A stretch of DNA of 64,000 bases from an uncultured Salinisphaerales bacterium (GTDB taxonomy: Bacteria > Pseudomonadota > Gammaproteobacteria > Nevskiales > CAJXLF01): NCBI GenBank assembly GCA_913055805.1, contig CAJXLF010000006.1:171337-235336 (forward strand). The letters run 5' to 3'. The first letter of the stretch is position 1. Each line of letters opens with the position of its first letter. Position numbers and translations under genes: made by a program. Under the pieces are notes generated by a model. The model saw nothing but the letters and a program-made list of their open reading frames with translations. It ran no database searches and was not told the origin of the DNA. Below, one piece after another: positions 9,840 to 22,143 of this stretch.

Positions 9840-10964
9840 TCAGCTCACCACCAGGTTATCACGGTGTATGAGTTCCTCATCGCCCACATAGCCCAGCACA
9901 CCGGCAATTTCATCACTGCCATGACCCAGCAGACGAACGGCGTCCTGGGCGTTGTAATTCACCAGGCCACGCGCCACCTCACTGCCGGACTCATCCAGGC
10001 ACAGTACCAGGTCCCCCCGCCGGAACTCCCCCTGCACCGTTTTCACACCGACAGGAAGCAGGCTGCGGCCACCCTGACGCAGAGCGGCGACAGCGCCGGC
10101 ATCCAGCACCAATTGCCCGCAGGGGCGACTCAGGCCTGCAATCCAGCGCTTGCGCGCGCCCAGACGCTGTTTGCCGGGCTGCAGCAGGGTACCCAGCGCT
10201 TCTCCCTGCGCCAACCGGGTCAGTACTGCATCTGCCGCACCATTGGCGATAACGGTATGTGCACCCGAACGCGCTGCCCAGCTGGCAGCGGTCAGTTTGG
10301 TACGCATACCGCCGCGCCCGAGTGCCCCCGAACCGCCACCGGCCATTTCCATTAACCGGGGATCATCGGCCGCGGCAGACTCGATCAACACAGCCTCCGG
10401 ATGGGTACGCGGATCGGATTCATACATGCCGTCCTGATCGGTCAACAGCACCAGCAGTTCCGCCTCCACCAGATTGGCCGTCAGCGCAGCGAGGGTATCG
10501 TTATCGCCCAGGCGGATTTCCTCGGTCGCAACGGTATCGTTTTCATTCACAACCGGAATAATATTCAGGTCCAGCAAGGTGAGCAGTGTGCTGCGGGCAT
10601 TGAGATAGCGTTGACGGTCGCGCACGTCTTCGTGAGTCAGCAACACCTGTGCGGTATGCAGCCCATGCTTGCGAAAACGGCTTTCCCAGGCCTGAATCAG
10701 GCCCATCTGCCCCAGTGCGGCCGCTGCCTGCAGGTCGTGGACATGCGCAGGACGCTGTTTCCAGCCCAGGCGCACCATGCCTTCGGCCACCGCGCCTGAT
10801 GACACGAGCACAATCTGGTGCCCGGCTTTGTGCAGGGCCGCAATCTGCGCCACCCAGTCATCGAGGCGGGAAGCATCCAGCCCACGGCCATCCGCAGTGA
10901 TCATGGAACTGCCGATCTTGACGATCCAGCGACGGGTTTGCGTTATTTCCTGGCGCCCGCTCAT
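9840..10964 (-). CDS. proB: glutamate 5-kinase with PUA domain
   Basis: The first enzyme of proline synthesis; it phosphorylates L-glutamate. The protein has 374 residues from the chosen start. The amino-acid-kinase domain begins [14 protein letters not shown] and contains [10 protein letters not shown] and [12 protein letters not shown]-terminal PUA domain (from about residue 285) is present, as in the long proteobacterial form. The ATG at 10964 gives the family-like N-terminus MSGRQEI and lies 1 bp after the obgE stop; an in-frame ATG at 10985 inside obgE is a weaker alternative. obgE and proB look translationally coupled. proA is not in the window. Confidence 0.95.
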   Translation of the reverse strand: MSGRQEITQTRRWIVKIGSSMITADGRGLDASRLDDWVAQIAALHKAGHQIVLVSSGAVAEGMVRLGWKQRPAHVHDLQAAAALGQMGLIQAWESRFRKHGLHTAQVLLTHEDVRDRQRYLNARSTLLTLLDLNIIPVVNENDTVATEEIRLGDNDTLAALTANLVEAELLVLLTDQDGMYESDPRTHPEAVLIESAAADDPRLMEMAGGGSGALGRGGMRTKLTAASWAARSGAHTVIANGAADAVLTRLAQGEALGTLLQPGKQRLGARKRWIAGLSRPCGQLVLDAGAVAALRQGGRSLLPVGVKTVQGEFRRGDLVLCLDESGSEVARGLVNYNAQDAVRLLGHGSDEIAGVLGYVGDEELIHRDNLVVS

Positions 10965-10965
10965 G

Positions 10966-12079
<1,114 letters not shown>

Positions 12080-12107
12080 TCCTGCTCATTCGAGCGAGGG
12101 GGTTGTG

Positions 12108-12136
12108 GAAAAAATAAAGCCCCGCATCAGCGAGGC
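12108..12136 (-). terminator. intrinsic terminator after rplU-rpmA
   Basis: On the minus strand the stem GCCTCGC-TGAT-GCGGGGC (one G-T pair; 12136-12119) is followed by TTTATTTTTT. It lies 30 bp after the rpmA stop and should partly insulate obgE. Confidence 0.82.
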
Positions 12137-12165
12137 TTTTTGACACTGTTTAAGGTGTGTAGCGG

Positions 12166-12423
12166 TTACTCGGCAACAACCGATACAAATTTACGATTGC
12201 GCGGGCCTTTCACCTCAAACCGTACCACACCGTTTGCCTTGGCAAACAGGGTGTGATCCTTGCCACAGCCCACGTTGTCACCGGCGTGGAAGCGCGTGCC
12301 GCGCTGACGAACAATGATATTGCCGGCCAGAACGTTTTCACCACCAAAGCGCTTGACGCCAAGTCGTTTTGACTCTGAATCGCGACCGTTCTTGGAACTA
12401 CCGCCAGCTTTCTTATGTGCCAT
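12166..12423 (-). CDS. rpmA: 50S ribosomal protein L27
   Basis: An 85-residue protein starting [20 protein letters not shown], whose N-terminal tail reaches the peptidyl-transferase centre. The core [17 protein letters not shown] is intact. It follows rplU by 34 bp, in the universal L21-L27 pair. There is no N-terminal extension of the kind cleaved in Firmicutes. Confidence 0.98.
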   Translation of the reverse strand: MAHKKAGGSSKNGRDSESKRLGVKRFGGENVLAGNIIVRQRGTRFHAGDNVGCGKDHTLFAKANGVVRFEVKGPRNRKFVSVVAE

Positions 12424-12457
12424 CTGTTAAATCCTTTACTGCCTGTTGCCTGCCGTC

Positions 12458-12775
12458 TTACTTGCCGGCCGAAATGCCCGTGATCTTCAGCTCAGTGTAA
12501 TCCTGGCGATGACCCTGCGTGCGGCGGTACTTCTTGCGGCGCTTGAACTTGATAATTTCAACCTTGTCGCCGCGGCCGTGCTCGGTGACTTCCGCCGTCA
12601 CTTTGCCGCCGTCCAGATAAGGCGTGCCGATCTTGACGGTATCACCATCGCTGACCAGCAGGACTTCACTGATTTCCAGGCTCGAGCCAGCTTCGGCATC
12701 GAGCTTTTCCACGCGCAGCGAATCGCCTTCGCTCACACGGTACTGCTTGCCCCCGGTCTGAATAACGGCGTGCAT
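12458..12775 (-). CDS. rplU: 50S ribosomal protein L21
   Basis: A 105-residue protein beginning [18 protein letters not shown], with the basic tail [19 protein letters not shown] that binds 23S rRNA. The ATG at 12775 gives the standard N-terminus; a longer in-frame extension is not supported by the family. A good promoter lies 61 bp upstream. Confidence 0.98.
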   Translation of the reverse strand: MHAVIQTGGKQYRVSEGDSLRVEKLDAEAGSSLEISEVLLVSDGDTVKIGTPYLDGGKVTAEVTEHGRGDKVEIIKFKRRKKYRRTQGHRQDYTELKITGISAGK

Positions 12776-12835
12776 GGTAACTATTCTCCAGAAGGTAAGA
12801 TGCCTCTTCAGACACCCCAACAAAATAGGCGCGGA

Positions 12836-12864
12836 ATTCTACAGATTACAGGCGCTTGGGTCAA
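12836..12864 (-). promoter_or_regulatory. rplU-rpmA promoter
   Basis: On the minus strand TTGACC (12864-12859) is separated by 17 bp from TAGAAT (12841-12836), each 5 of 6 to consensus. A GC-rich TCCGCGCC discriminator follows. The predicted start is near 12829 and the leader about 54 nt. Confidence 0.75.
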
Positions 12865-12880
12865 ACCTGATTACCGTCTT

Positions 12881-15184
12881 TCAGGCCTGCATTTTCCGCC
12901 CCGGGCCGCGGTCGAAACGTATCAACAGTGTCGGCAGGAACATCAGGTCGAAAAGCAGCGCGATCACAATGGTCATGGCTACCATGGCCCCCAGTGATGC
13001 ATTCACATTGAAATGCGACATGGCCAGCACCAGAAAGCCCATTGCCAGTGCGGCTGTCGTGACCAGAAGAGCCGATCCCACCGTGCTGAAGGCGTAGCGC
13101 ACGGCATCGGTTGCGTCCTTGCCCTGCTCCCGCCGCGCACGCAGATATTTCGACAGGAAGTGCACGGTGTCATCCACCACGATACCCAGTGTGATACTGA
13201 ATACAGCCGCCACCGCCAGATTGACCTCGGCCACGAACATGCCCCACAAGCCAAAAGCCATTCCGGCTGGAAAAGCGTTTGGAATCAAGGAGAAAAGCCC
13301 GAACTTCCAGGAACGCAGGGCCACAATCAGGGTCAGTGAGATCAACACCAGGGCAACCAGCGAACCATCGATCATGCTGTAGATATTGTTCTGCCCGATA
13401 TAGGCGAACATCATCGAAACGCTGGAACCATGCGTCACCAGTTCGGGCGCATTTTCCTGCAGCCAGGCCGTCGCGCGGTTATCCAGGTCTATCAGACCCT
13501 GTGCCTTCTGCCCCTTGGCGCGTACCGAGAAGCGCAGGGCGGACTTGTCTATGTTGACCTGGTTATTCAGATCCAGCCCGAAAGGCAATGACAACTCATA
13601 CAGCAAAACATACTGCGCAATCAGTTCGCGGTCGTCCGGAATACGGTAGTAGGCCAGGTCATCGCCATGCAGATTCTTGTTCAGGCGTTTGACGACCTCG
13701 GTGAAGCTGTCGACATGCACGACCTCGGGTTGCGCCAGATACCATTCGGCAAAGGCATCTACCTTCTTGAGGAAGTCCGGATCATGGATACCACCGGATT
13801 CCGCGGCACGCAGCGAATACCCTATCCCGTCCAGCCCGGTAAGATTTTCATTAACAAAATCAGCAGCCTGCCGCAGAGGTATGGTGTGGTCAAAGTATTC
13901 CACCGTGTCGTCGTTGAGTTCATTACGCGGAATGAAACTGACAATGAATATCACCACGGCAATGGAAACCCAGAAGATCCCGCGCTGATGCCGTATCACG
14001 AATTCGGCCAGCTGTTCGGCCGGCAAGGGACGCTCCACCGGCCCCTTGACCTTGTGCGGCAGCCACAACATGACGGCCGGCAGTACCACCATGGTCATCA
14101 GCCAGGCGCCCATGACGCCAACGGCCGCCACTGTGCCCAGCTCACGGAAGGGCGGGGAATCACTGAAGTTGATACTGGCAAAGCCAATGGCCGTCGTCAG
14201 GCTGGTCAGAAATACCGGCTGCATGTTGATCTGCATGGCATGCTTCATGGCCGTAACCTTGTCCTCGCCCTTATGCACCTGGCGTAAGTAGATCACCAGA
14301 ATATGCACCGCATCACAGATGGCAATACCAAGGATAATGGTCGGCGCCGACACACTGACCTGGTTGAAAGCCAACCCGGCCCAGCCCATGAAGCCCAGTG
14401 TAATCAGCAGACTGGTGGCAATAATGACAACGGTGGTCAAAGTCCCTGCCAGTGAACGCAGGAACCAGGCAAGCAACATCACCACCAGCACAAACATGAT
14501 GGGCACCAGCGTTTCGCCATCGCTCTGTGCAGATTCATTGAACGTCTGGTTGACGATCACTACACCCAGCAGATATATACGCACGCCTTCGTATTGCGAC
14601 TCGATCTGCCTGGCCAGGTTTCGCGTGTATTCGGTGATTTCAATAATCGCTGCGTCGCGCTCGGCCCGCTCTTCCGGCAACTCAAGCCGCACATTCACAC
14701 TGGTGACATGCGCCCGCTCGGAGACGAGATTGTGAACCAGCAAAGGCTCCTTCAGGGCGATCTCCCTGGCCCGGGCGTAATCTTTGGCGGTCATATCCTC
14801 CAGATCGCCGACCAGATCCTCCACGATCAGGTCATCACCCTCGCCACGGGTGTGCTGATAATTGGCCACCGAATCCACCCGAATGGAATTCGGCAAACGC
14901 CAGCCCTCCTCGGTCAGGCGTTTGACCACTTCCATGCTGTCCCGCTCGAATACCTCACCCGAGGCCGGAGCAATAATGAAAGTGACATTATCGGTATCGG
15001 TATATTCGGCCTGGAGTTCCTCGTAGGCGACCAACTGCGGATTGTCGTCGTCGAAGAAAATCTTGTAGTCGCTTTCGAAATAGAGATTCTTCGAGCCATA
15101 GGCGACCATGGCGACGATCAGCATACCTAATGAAAACAGCCACTTACGCTGGTCCACCAGCCATGCGGATAGACGTTCCGTCAT
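12881..15184 (-). CDS. RND/MMPL superfamily exporter
   Basis: A 767-residue inner-membrane protein of the MMPL/RND type: an N-terminal membrane segment, a large periplasmic domain, a membrane block, then the same arrangement repeated. Landmarks are GLAFNQVSVSAPTIILGIAICDAVH (first half) and the matching AVFSITLGIVVDDTVHFLSKYLR (second half); the acidic residues within the membrane helices fit proton coupling. Such proteins export lipids or hydrophobic molecules, but no substrate can be named. The ATG at 15184 overlaps the tadA stop in ATGA, so translation is probably coupled to tadA. No membrane-fusion or outer-membrane partner lies next to it. The last codon is 17 bp from the rplU -35. Confidence 0.85.
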   Translation of the reverse strand: MTERLSAWLVDQRKWLFSLGMLIVAMVAYGSKNLYFESDYKIFFDDDNPQLVAYEELQAEYTDTDNVTFIIAPASGEVFERDSMEVVKRLTEEGWRLPNSIRVDSVANYQHTRGEGDDLIVEDLVGDLEDMTAKDYARAREIALKEPLLVHNLVSERAHVTSVNVRLELPEERAERDAAIIEITEYTRNLARQIESQYEGVRIYLLGVVIVNQTFNESAQSDGETLVPIMFVLVVMLLAWFLRSLAGTLTTVVIIATSLLITLGFMGWAGLAFNQVSVSAPTIILGIAICDAVHILVIYLRQVHKGEDKVTAMKHAMQINMQPVFLTSLTTAIGFASINFSDSPPFRELGTVAAVGVMGAWLMTMVVLPAVMLWLPHKVKGPVERPLPAEQLAEFVIRHQRGIFWVSIAVVIFIVSFIPRNELNDDTVEYFDHTIPLRQAADFVNENLTGLDGIGYSLRAAESGGIHDPDFLKKVDAFAEWYLAQPEVVHVDSFTEVVKRLNKNLHGDDLAYYRIPDDRELIAQYVLLYELSLPFGLDLNNQVNIDKSALRFSVRAKGQKAQGLIDLDNRATAWLQENAPELVTHGSSVSMMFAYIGQNNIYSMIDGSLVALVLISLTLIVALRSWKFGLFSLIPNAFPAGMAFGLWGMFVAEVNLAVAAVFSITLGIVVDDTVHFLSKYLRARREQGKDATDAVRYAFSTVGSALLVTTAALAMGFLVLAMSHFNVNASLGAMVAMTIVIALLFDLMFLPTLLIRFDRGPGRKMQA

Positions 15185-15663
15185 TCTTTTACCTTTTCGC
15201 GTTTCTGCCTGAAAAAATTGCGCAGCAACAATGCGCATTCTTCTTCGAGTATGCCGCCGGTGCATTCCAGACGATGATTGAGGCGCGGCACCGAAAGGAC
15301 ATCATAAACCGATGAAACCGCCCCGGCCTTGGGATCCCAGGCCCCGAATACGACGCGCTCGATACGGGCCTGCAGAATGGCGCCAGCGCACATGATGCAC
15401 GGCTCCAAGGTGACATAGATCGTATGACCGGGCAACCGGTAATTGCCCTGCGCCTGGCCGGCCGCGCGCAGGGCCACCACTTCCGCATGCGCACTGGGAT
15501 CATGGTTGGAGATGGGCCTGTTAAAACCGTCGGCGACCAGCTGGTCATCTCTGACTATCACAGCACCGACAGGCACTTCTCCGGCATCGGCTGCCCATTG
15601 AGCCCGTTGCAGCGCTTGCCGCATCCACTTTTTATCTTGGGTCGGGTGATCGAACGTGGACAG
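15181..15663 (-). CDS. tadA: tRNA-specific adenosine deaminase (A34 to inosine)
   Basis: A zinc deaminase that converts wobble adenosine to inosine in tRNA-Arg(ACG). The catalytic motif HAEVVALRAAG (His and Glu) and the zinc ligands PCIMCAGA are present. The first in-frame ATG (15624) has no ribosome-binding site and cuts off the family's D-x-x-W-M-x-x-A-L start. A CTG codon at 15663 lies 6 bp after a clean AGGGAG (15675-15670). It gives MSTFDHPTQDKKWMRQAL, which matches the family N-terminus. The CTG start is therefore preferred, giving 160 residues; it is an inference. The stop overlaps the start of the downstream exporter in ATGA. Confidence 0.9.
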   Translation of the reverse strand: MSTFDHPTQDKKWMRQALQRAQWAADAGEVPVGAVIVRDDQLVADGFNRPISNHDPSAHAEVVALRAAGQAQGNYRLPGHTIYVTLEPCIMCAGAILQARIERVVFGAWDPKAGAVSSVYDVLSVPRLNHRLECTGGILEEECALLLRNFFRQKREKVKE

Positions 15664-15680
15664 ACTTCTCTCCCTGATAT

Positions 15681-15708
15681 TTTACAATCAAGTATGCACA
15701 AATATAGT
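15681..15708 (+). promoter_or_regulatory. promoter for the Fe(II)/2OG oxygenase gene
   Basis: TTTACA (15681-15686) and TATAGT (15703-15708), each 5 of 6 to consensus, are spaced by 16 bp. The predicted start is near 15715, which places the two upstream in-frame ATGs (15694, 15709) inside or before the promoter and supports the ATG at 15742. Confidence 0.65.
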
Positions 15709-15741
15709 ATGTGCAGCGTTCAATCCAACCTGAACGCGCAT

Positions 15742-16587
15742 ATGTTAGACAGCCATACTGGTATTACGCGAATTGAAATCGCGGATAGCATTATCGCAAG
15801 TCTTCGCAGCAATCAGGAAGAACTGCGACGGCAATGGGTCTCTCCCGAAGCGACGACTACCCGCCATTTCCTCCTCGACGACCTGCTTTCGGAAGAAATC
15901 TGCGAGAAAATCTATCACGCTTTTCCCAAGGATTTCAGTCACTGCCGGCAACTCAACTCGTTCCGGGAGCGCAAGAAGACCCTGGCCAAGTATCAAGGTC
16001 TCGATCCCATCATCAGCGAAGTCACCTATGCTTTTCAGGACCCGGGAGTCATCGAGGTTATTGAGGAAGTCACGGAGCTGGAGGCGCTCGAAGGCGACCC
16101 ACGGCTTTATGCGGGCGGCATTTCAATCATGAGTGAAGGCGACTTCCTGAACCCGCATATCGACAACAGTCACGATGCAAAAAGGCAGAGATATCGCCGG
16201 CTGAACCTGCTTTATTACGTCACCCCCGACTGGCAGTCAGAATGCGGCGGTAACTTGGAACTCTGGGACGCGCGAGTCCGCCAGCCCAGGGAGATCGTGT
16301 CCCGCTTTAACCGCCTGGTGGTCATGGCTACAGATGCCAGTTCCTGGCATTCAGTCAACCCGGTCAAAGTGGATGCCGCACGCTGCTGCGTTTCCAACTA
16401 TTATTTTTCCGGGCAATCGCCTTCAGGCCAAGACTACTACCATGTCACCTCATTTCGGGGTCGCCCCGACCAGCCCTTCCGGCGGATATGGGGCCGTATT
16501 GACAATCGCATGAGACAGACGGTGGCCACGTTGTTAGGAATTTCGAGAGGCATGGGAGAAATGCCTGACTCATCCCAGACCACCTGA
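15742..16587 (+). CDS. Fe(II)/2-oxoglutarate-dependent oxygenase
   Basis: A 281-residue protein with a double-stranded beta-helix dioxygenase core. The iron triad is visible as His139-x-Asp141 (NPHIDNSHD) and His203 (SSWHSVNP). Arg214 (DAARCCVSNYYF) is the expected 2-oxoglutarate anchor. The GGNLELWD segment is typical of the prolyl-4-hydroxylase-like 2OG family often seen with polysaccharide or modified-metabolite genes. The substrate is unknown. The ATG at 15742 is chosen because the promoter covers the two earlier ATGs, although no strong ribosome-binding site precedes it. It is divergent from tadA and ends 6 bp from the convergent guaA. Confidence 0.85.
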   Translation: MLDSHTGITRIEIADSIIASLRSNQEELRRQWVSPEATTTRHFLLDDLLSEEICEKIYHAFPKDFSHCRQLNSFRERKKTLAKYQGLDPIISEVTYAFQDPGVIEVIEEVTELEALEGDPRLYAGGISIMSEGDFLNPHIDNSHDAKRQRYRRLNLLYYVTPDWQSECGGNLELWDARVRQPREIVSRFNRLVVMATDASSWHSVNPVKVDAARCCVSNYYFSGQSPSGQDYYHVTSFRGRPDQPFRRIWGRIDNRMRQTVATLLGISRGMGEMPDSSQTT

Positions 16588-16593
16588 TCGCAC

Positions 16594-18165
16594 TTACTCC
16601 CACTCAATCGTCGCCGGCGGCTTGCCGGAGATGTCATAGACCACACGCGAAATGCCGTCGACTTCGTTGATGATGCGGCGCGAAACATTGTCGAGAAAAT
16701 CGTAGGGCAGATGAGCCCAGTGTGCGGTCATGAAGTCGACAGTTTCCACCGCACGCAGGGCAATCACGTGTTCGTAGCGTCGGCCGTCACCCATGACGCC
16801 CACACTGCGCACAGGCAGAAATACGGCAAAAGCCTGACTGACCCGGTCGTAGAGCCCCTGCTCGCGCAGCTCGGCAATGAAGATATCGTCGGCCAGACGC
16901 AGCTTGTCGGCATAGGCCTTCTGCACTTCGCCCAGTATGCGCACACCCAGCCCCGGCCCCGGGAACGGGTGGCGCATGATCATTTCCTCGGGCAGGCCGA
17001 GTTCGAGGCCGATACGACGCACCTCGTCCTTGAACAGTTCACGCAGAGGTTCGACCAGCTTGAGCTTCATCTTCTCAGGCAAACCACCCACATTATGGTG
17101 CGACTTGATCACATGGGCCTTGCCGGTCTTGCTGCCGGCCGACTCGATGACATCCGGATAAATGGTGCCCTGTGCGAGAAAATCGATGCCGGTCAGTTCC
17201 TGCGCCTTTTCGTCGAACACCTCAACAAACAGACGTCCGATGATCTTGCGTTTTTCCTCCGGGTCCGCGACCCCCTTCAAGGCATCAAGAAAGCGCTGCT
17301 CAGCGTTCACACGAATAACTTTCACACCCATGTGTTCAGCAAAGGTGGCCATGACCTGGTCACCCTCGTGCAGTCTCAGCAAACCGTTATCGACGAATAC
17401 GCAGACCAGCTGGTCACCAATTGCACGGTGCAGCAAAGCCGCCACTACCGAGGAATCCACCCCGCCGGAAAGACCCAGCAGCACCCTGCCCTCACCGACC
17501 TGTTCACGCACGCGCCCGATCAGGTCCTCGATAATCTGACCCGGTTCCCAGGCCGCCCCGCAACCGCATATTTCATGCACGAAGCGACTGAGAATTCGGG
17601 CGCCCTGTTTGGTATGCGTCACCTCCGGATGGAACTGCACGCCATAGAATCCATGATCTTCATCGGCCATACCCGCAATCGGCGCGGAGTCGGTACTGGC
17701 GATCAGCATGAAACCCTGCGGCAGGCTGGTGACCTTGTCGCCATGACTCATCCAGACGTCCAGCAGGCCATGGCCGGCATCGTTGACGTGATCCTGGATA
17801 TCCTTGAACAATCTGGAATGATTGCGCGCCCGCACCTGGGCATAGCCGAACTCGCGTTGCGATGAAGTTTCCACGGTGCCGCCCAGTTGAGCGGCCATGG
17901 TTTGCATGCCGTAGCAAATACCGAGCACGGGCACACCGAGTTCAAAAACCACCTGGGGCGCGCGCGGCGGGTCGCCCGCCGTCACCGACTCCGGCCCACC
18001 CGAGAGGATAATGCCGCTCGGAGCAAACGCCCGTATGTCTTCCTCTGACATGTCCCAGGCATGGATTTCCGAATAAACCCTGGCCTCGCGTACACGGCGG
18101 GCAATAAGCTGGGTGTACTGGGAGCCAAAATCCAGAATCAGAATCTTGTCGGCGTGGATGTCCAT
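16594..18165 (-). CDS. guaA: GMP synthase (glutamine-hydrolysing)
   Basis: A 523-residue enzyme that converts XMP to GMP using glutamine and ATP. The N-terminal class I amidotransferase carries the nucleophile in [12 protein letters not shown] and the His/Glu pair in [11 protein letters not shown]. The ATP-pyrophosphatase domain has the P-loop [16 protein letters not shown]. The C-terminal dimerisation domain ends with TIEWE, the usual GuaA terminus. The ATG at 18165 follows an AAGG site by 9 bp; a TTG three codons earlier is less likely. The gene is 69 bp downstream of guaB, as an operon. Confidence 0.98.
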   Translation of the reverse strand: MDIHADKILILDFGSQYTQLIARRVREARVYSEIHAWDMSEEDIRAFAPSGIILSGGPESVTAGDPPRAPQVVFELGVPVLGICYGMQTMAAQLGGTVETSSQREFGYAQVRARNHSRLFKDIQDHVNDAGHGLLDVWMSHGDKVTSLPQGFMLIASTDSAPIAGMADEDHGFYGVQFHPEVTHTKQGARILSRFVHEICGCGAAWEPGQIIEDLIGRVREQVGEGRVLLGLSGGVDSSVVAALLHRAIGDQLVCVFVDNGLLRLHEGDQVMATFAEHMGVKVIRVNAEQRFLDALKGVADPEEKRKIIGRLFVEVFDEKAQELTGIDFLAQGTIYPDVIESAGSKTGKAHVIKSHHNVGGLPEKMKLKLVEPLRELFKDEVRRIGLELGLPEEMIMRHPFPGPGLGVRILGEVQKAYADKLRLADDIFIAELREQGLYDRVSQAFAVFLPVRSVGVMGDGRRYEHVIALRAVETVDFMTAHWAHLPYDFLDNVSRRIINEVDGISRVVYDISGKPPATIEWE

Positions 18166-18234
18166 CGACGGCAACCTTGTTCAGCCGCGGCCGCGGCAAT
18201 GTTAGCGTTCAGCCCGGCCGCCGGCCGGACGCAA

Positions 18235-19713
<1,479 letters not shown>

Positions 19714-19789
19714 CTACTGTGTGCTGTTGCCGCCGGTCCGCCGGAGTTTTCCGGTGGCCATGCATGAATAGCGGATGGTAAATTGCCAC

Positions 19790-19795
19790 ATTATA
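19790..19795 (-). promoter_or_regulatory. -10 element of the guaBA promoter
   Basis: A perfect TATAAT on the minus strand in the guaB-xseA gap, about 85 bp upstream of the guaB start. No good -35 is visible at 16-18 bp, so activator help or a non-canonical -35 is possible. Confidence 0.5.
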
Positions 19796-19883
19796 CAGAC
19801 GCATGAACGTCAGCCTAGTCTTGATGGCACACAGCGGCTTTCGTGGATAACCCTCGGCACAACGGCAGGAACGCACAACCGGC

Positions 19884-21278
19884 ATGTCTCAATCGGATTT
19901 TCTCTCGGAAACAGTCAACACGGATGACCACCGGGTAATCTACAGCGTCGAACGTCTCAACAATGAAATCAAGGACTTGCTGGAACACAGCTATCCGCTG
20001 ATATGGCTTGAAGGCGAAATTTCCAACTTCTCCCGTCCGGCTTCGGGCCACTGGTATTTCAGCCTCAAGGACAGCACCGCCCAGGTGCGCTGCGCCATGT
20101 TCCGCAACCGTAACCGCATGTTGGGCATGCAGGTGGAAAATGGCAGTCAGGTTCTGGTCCGCGCCCGCATCAGCCTCTATCCGGCCCGCGGCGACTTCCA
20201 GCTGATTATCGAACACATGGAAGATGCCGGCGCGGGCGCACTGCAACGCGCTTTTGAGGCCCTGAAACAAAGACTGCAGGCCGAGGGGTTATTTTCGCCG
20301 GAGAATAAACACCCTCTGCCTGCTGTTCCCGCACGGATAGGCGTTATCACCTCACCTACCGGCGCTGCCCTGCGTGATGTGCTGAGCGTTCTGCGCCGAC
20401 GTTATCCGCTCGGCGAGGTCATGCTTTATCCCGTACCGGTTCAGGGTGAAGCCGCTGCACCGGCCATCGCCCGCGCCCTGCAACTGGCGGGTGAACGCAA
20501 GGAATGCGATGTCCTGCTGCTGGTGCGGGGTGGCGGCTCTCTGGAGGATCTCTGGGCATTCAACGAGGAGGTCGTGGCCCGTGCCATTGCCGCCAGTCCG
20601 ATCCCCGTTGTCAGCGGCGTGGGTCATGAAGTCGACTTCACCATCGCCGACTTTGTCGCCGACCAGCGGGCGCCGACACCCACCGCCGCCGCGGAAATAG
20701 TCGCGCCCGATCTGGATGAATGGCGGCAGCGTGCCCGCCAGCTGGGCACACGTCTGGCCGGTGTCGCAGAACGGCATCTGGATCAGGCAGCCCAGAAACA
20801 ACGATGGCTGCATGACCGGCTGATGGCACAACACCCGGGCCGCCGTCTGGAACAGCACATGCAACGCCTGGACGAACTGGAGCAGCGCATACAGCGCAGC
20901 ATGAAGCTTCGTCTGCAAAGTGAAAGGCAACGACTGATGTCTGGGCACCAGCAAGTGCAGGCGCATAACCCCTTAAGGCGCCTGCCCGAACTGCAACGCC
21001 ATACCCGACAACTGAGACAACGCCTGTATCAAGCCACCGAGCGGCAGATGGAACAACAACGCAGTCGACTGCGACTTGCTGCTCGCGGCCTCGACAACCT
21101 CAGCCCTCTCAAAACCCTCGATCGCGGCTACGCCATCGCCAGCGCCGGAGAGCTTGTTCTGCATGACGCGGCCGATGTAACAGTTGGCCAACAAGTGAAC
21201 CTCAGGCTTGCACGCGGACAGATTGACTGTGAAGTTACCGGCACCCATCTTGCCACCGACACAAACGACGATACCTGA
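19884..21278 (+). CDS. xseA: exodeoxyribonuclease VII large subunit
   Basis: A 464-residue large subunit of the nuclease that degrades single-stranded DNA from either end. The N-terminal OB fold shows WLEGEISNFSRPASGHWYFSLKD. The catalytic domain shows RIGVITSPTGAALRDVL, RGGGSLEDLWAFN and SGVGHEVDFTIADFVAD. A long Gln/Arg-rich coiled coil covers about residues 270-400 (repeated QR-rich heptads), followed by the NPLRRL and TLDRGYAI motifs. xseB, the small subunit, is not adjacent. It is divergent from guaB. Its TGA shares one base with the start of the next gene (TGATG). Confidence 0.97.
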   Translation: MSQSDFLSETVNTDDHRVIYSVERLNNEIKDLLEHSYPLIWLEGEISNFSRPASGHWYFSLKDSTAQVRCAMFRNRNRMLGMQVENGSQVLVRARISLYPARGDFQLIIEHMEDAGAGALQRAFEALKQRLQAEGLFSPENKHPLPAVPARIGVITSPTGAALRDVLSVLRRRYPLGEVMLYPVPVQGEAAAPAIARALQLAGERKECDVLLLVRGGGSLEDLWAFNEEVVARAIAASPIPVVSGVGHEVDFTIADFVADQRAPTPTAAAEIVAPDLDEWRQRARQLGTRLAGVAERHLDQAAQKQRWLHDRLMAQHPGRRLEQHMQRLDELEQRIQRSMKLRLQSERQRLMSGHQQVQAHNPLRRLPELQRHTRQLRQRLYQATERQMEQQRSRLRLAARGLDNLSPLKTLDRGYAIASAGELVLHDAADVTVGQQVNLRLARGQIDCEVTGTHLATDTNDDT

Positions 21279-22141
21279 TGATGTTGACCACCCGAATCAC
21301 CGCAATTGTCCTGACCTGCCTGTACCTGGCCTTCCCCGCTCTGGCTGCTGAGGACGCCATGAACATATTGCCCAAAGACAGTCCGGTGCCCGGAGGGGTT
21401 GCTGTTGTCACGCTCGGTACCCTGGACAGTCCGCCGCCCAAGGCTTATTACCAGGGCAAACGCGTCATTACGCTGAAGCCGGCGGAACACTGGGTCGCTG
21501 TGGTGGGTCTGCCTCTGTCAGCCAAGCCTGGCCCGGCCAGCCTGAAAGTCACGCGCGGCACGGCCAGCACCAGCGTCAGCTTCGAGATCAAGGCCAAGGA
21601 TTACCCGGCGCAATATCTGACCATCAAGAACAAACGTCAGGTGAATCCCAACGCCGAGGATATGAAACGCATTCAGGCCGAAAAGCAACGCAGTGACGAT
21701 GCCCGTAACCGCTTCACCGAAACCGAACTGGACACCCTGCGGCTACAACCACCCGCGTATGGCCGCCGCAGTTCGGCATTCGGCCTGCGGCGTTTCTTCA
21801 ACAAGCAGCCGCGCAACCCGCATGCCGGCCTGGATATTGCCGCCCCTGCCGGCACACCCATCCTCTCACCCGCGGACGGCACCGTGGTGGAAACCGGACA
21901 TTACTTTTTCAATGGCAATGTGGTCTTCATCGATCACGGCCAGGGCCTGGTCACCATGTATTGCCACATGCAGGCCATTGACGTGAACAAGGGCGACAAA
22001 GTCAGTACGAGGCAACCCATCGGCAAAATCGGCGCCACCGGCCGCGTTACTGGCCCTCACCTGCACTGGGGCGTGACACTCAATGGCAACAGCGTCGACC
22101 CGGAACTGTTGCTGTCCAGCTCACCGTTTTCCAAACCCTGA
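21278..22141 (+). CDS. M23 family (LytM-type) metallopeptidase
   Basis: A 287-residue exported protein. The signal peptide is at about residues 1-23 (hydrophobic ITAIVLTCLYLAFPALAA). A beta-rich linker domain follows, then a C-terminal M23 domain. The zinc ligands His and Asp in NPHAGLDIAAPAGTPI and the HLHWGV motif are both present, so it should be an active peptidoglycan endopeptidase rather than a degenerate EnvC/NlpD-type activator. The start overlaps the xseA stop (TGATG), which implies translational coupling. It converges with the methyltransferase gene, leaving a 2-bp gap. Confidence 0.9.
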   Translation: MMLTTRITAIVLTCLYLAFPALAAEDAMNILPKDSPVPGGVAVVTLGTLDSPPPKAYYQGKRVITLKPAEHWVAVVGLPLSAKPGPASLKVTRGTASTSVSFEIKAKDYPAQYLTIKNKRQVNPNAEDMKRIQAEKQRSDDARNRFTETELDTLRLQPPAYGRRSSAFGLRRFFNKQPRNPHAGLDIAAPAGTPILSPADGTVVETGHYFFNGNVVFIDHGQGLVTMYCHMQAIDVNKGDKVSTRQPIGKIGATGRVTGPHLHWGVTLNGNSVDPELLLSSSPFSKP

Positions 22142-22143
22142 AA

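Noticed and set aside
15694..15741. Earlier ATGs (15694, 15709) as starts of the 2OG oxygenase
   Set aside because: They lie inside or before the TTTACA/TATAGT promoter and would not be in the transcript; neither has a ribosome-binding site.
16711..17865. Plus-strand reading frame of 384 codons opposite guaA
   Set aside because: It is fully antisense to GMP synthase and without any recognisable domain or ribosome-binding site.
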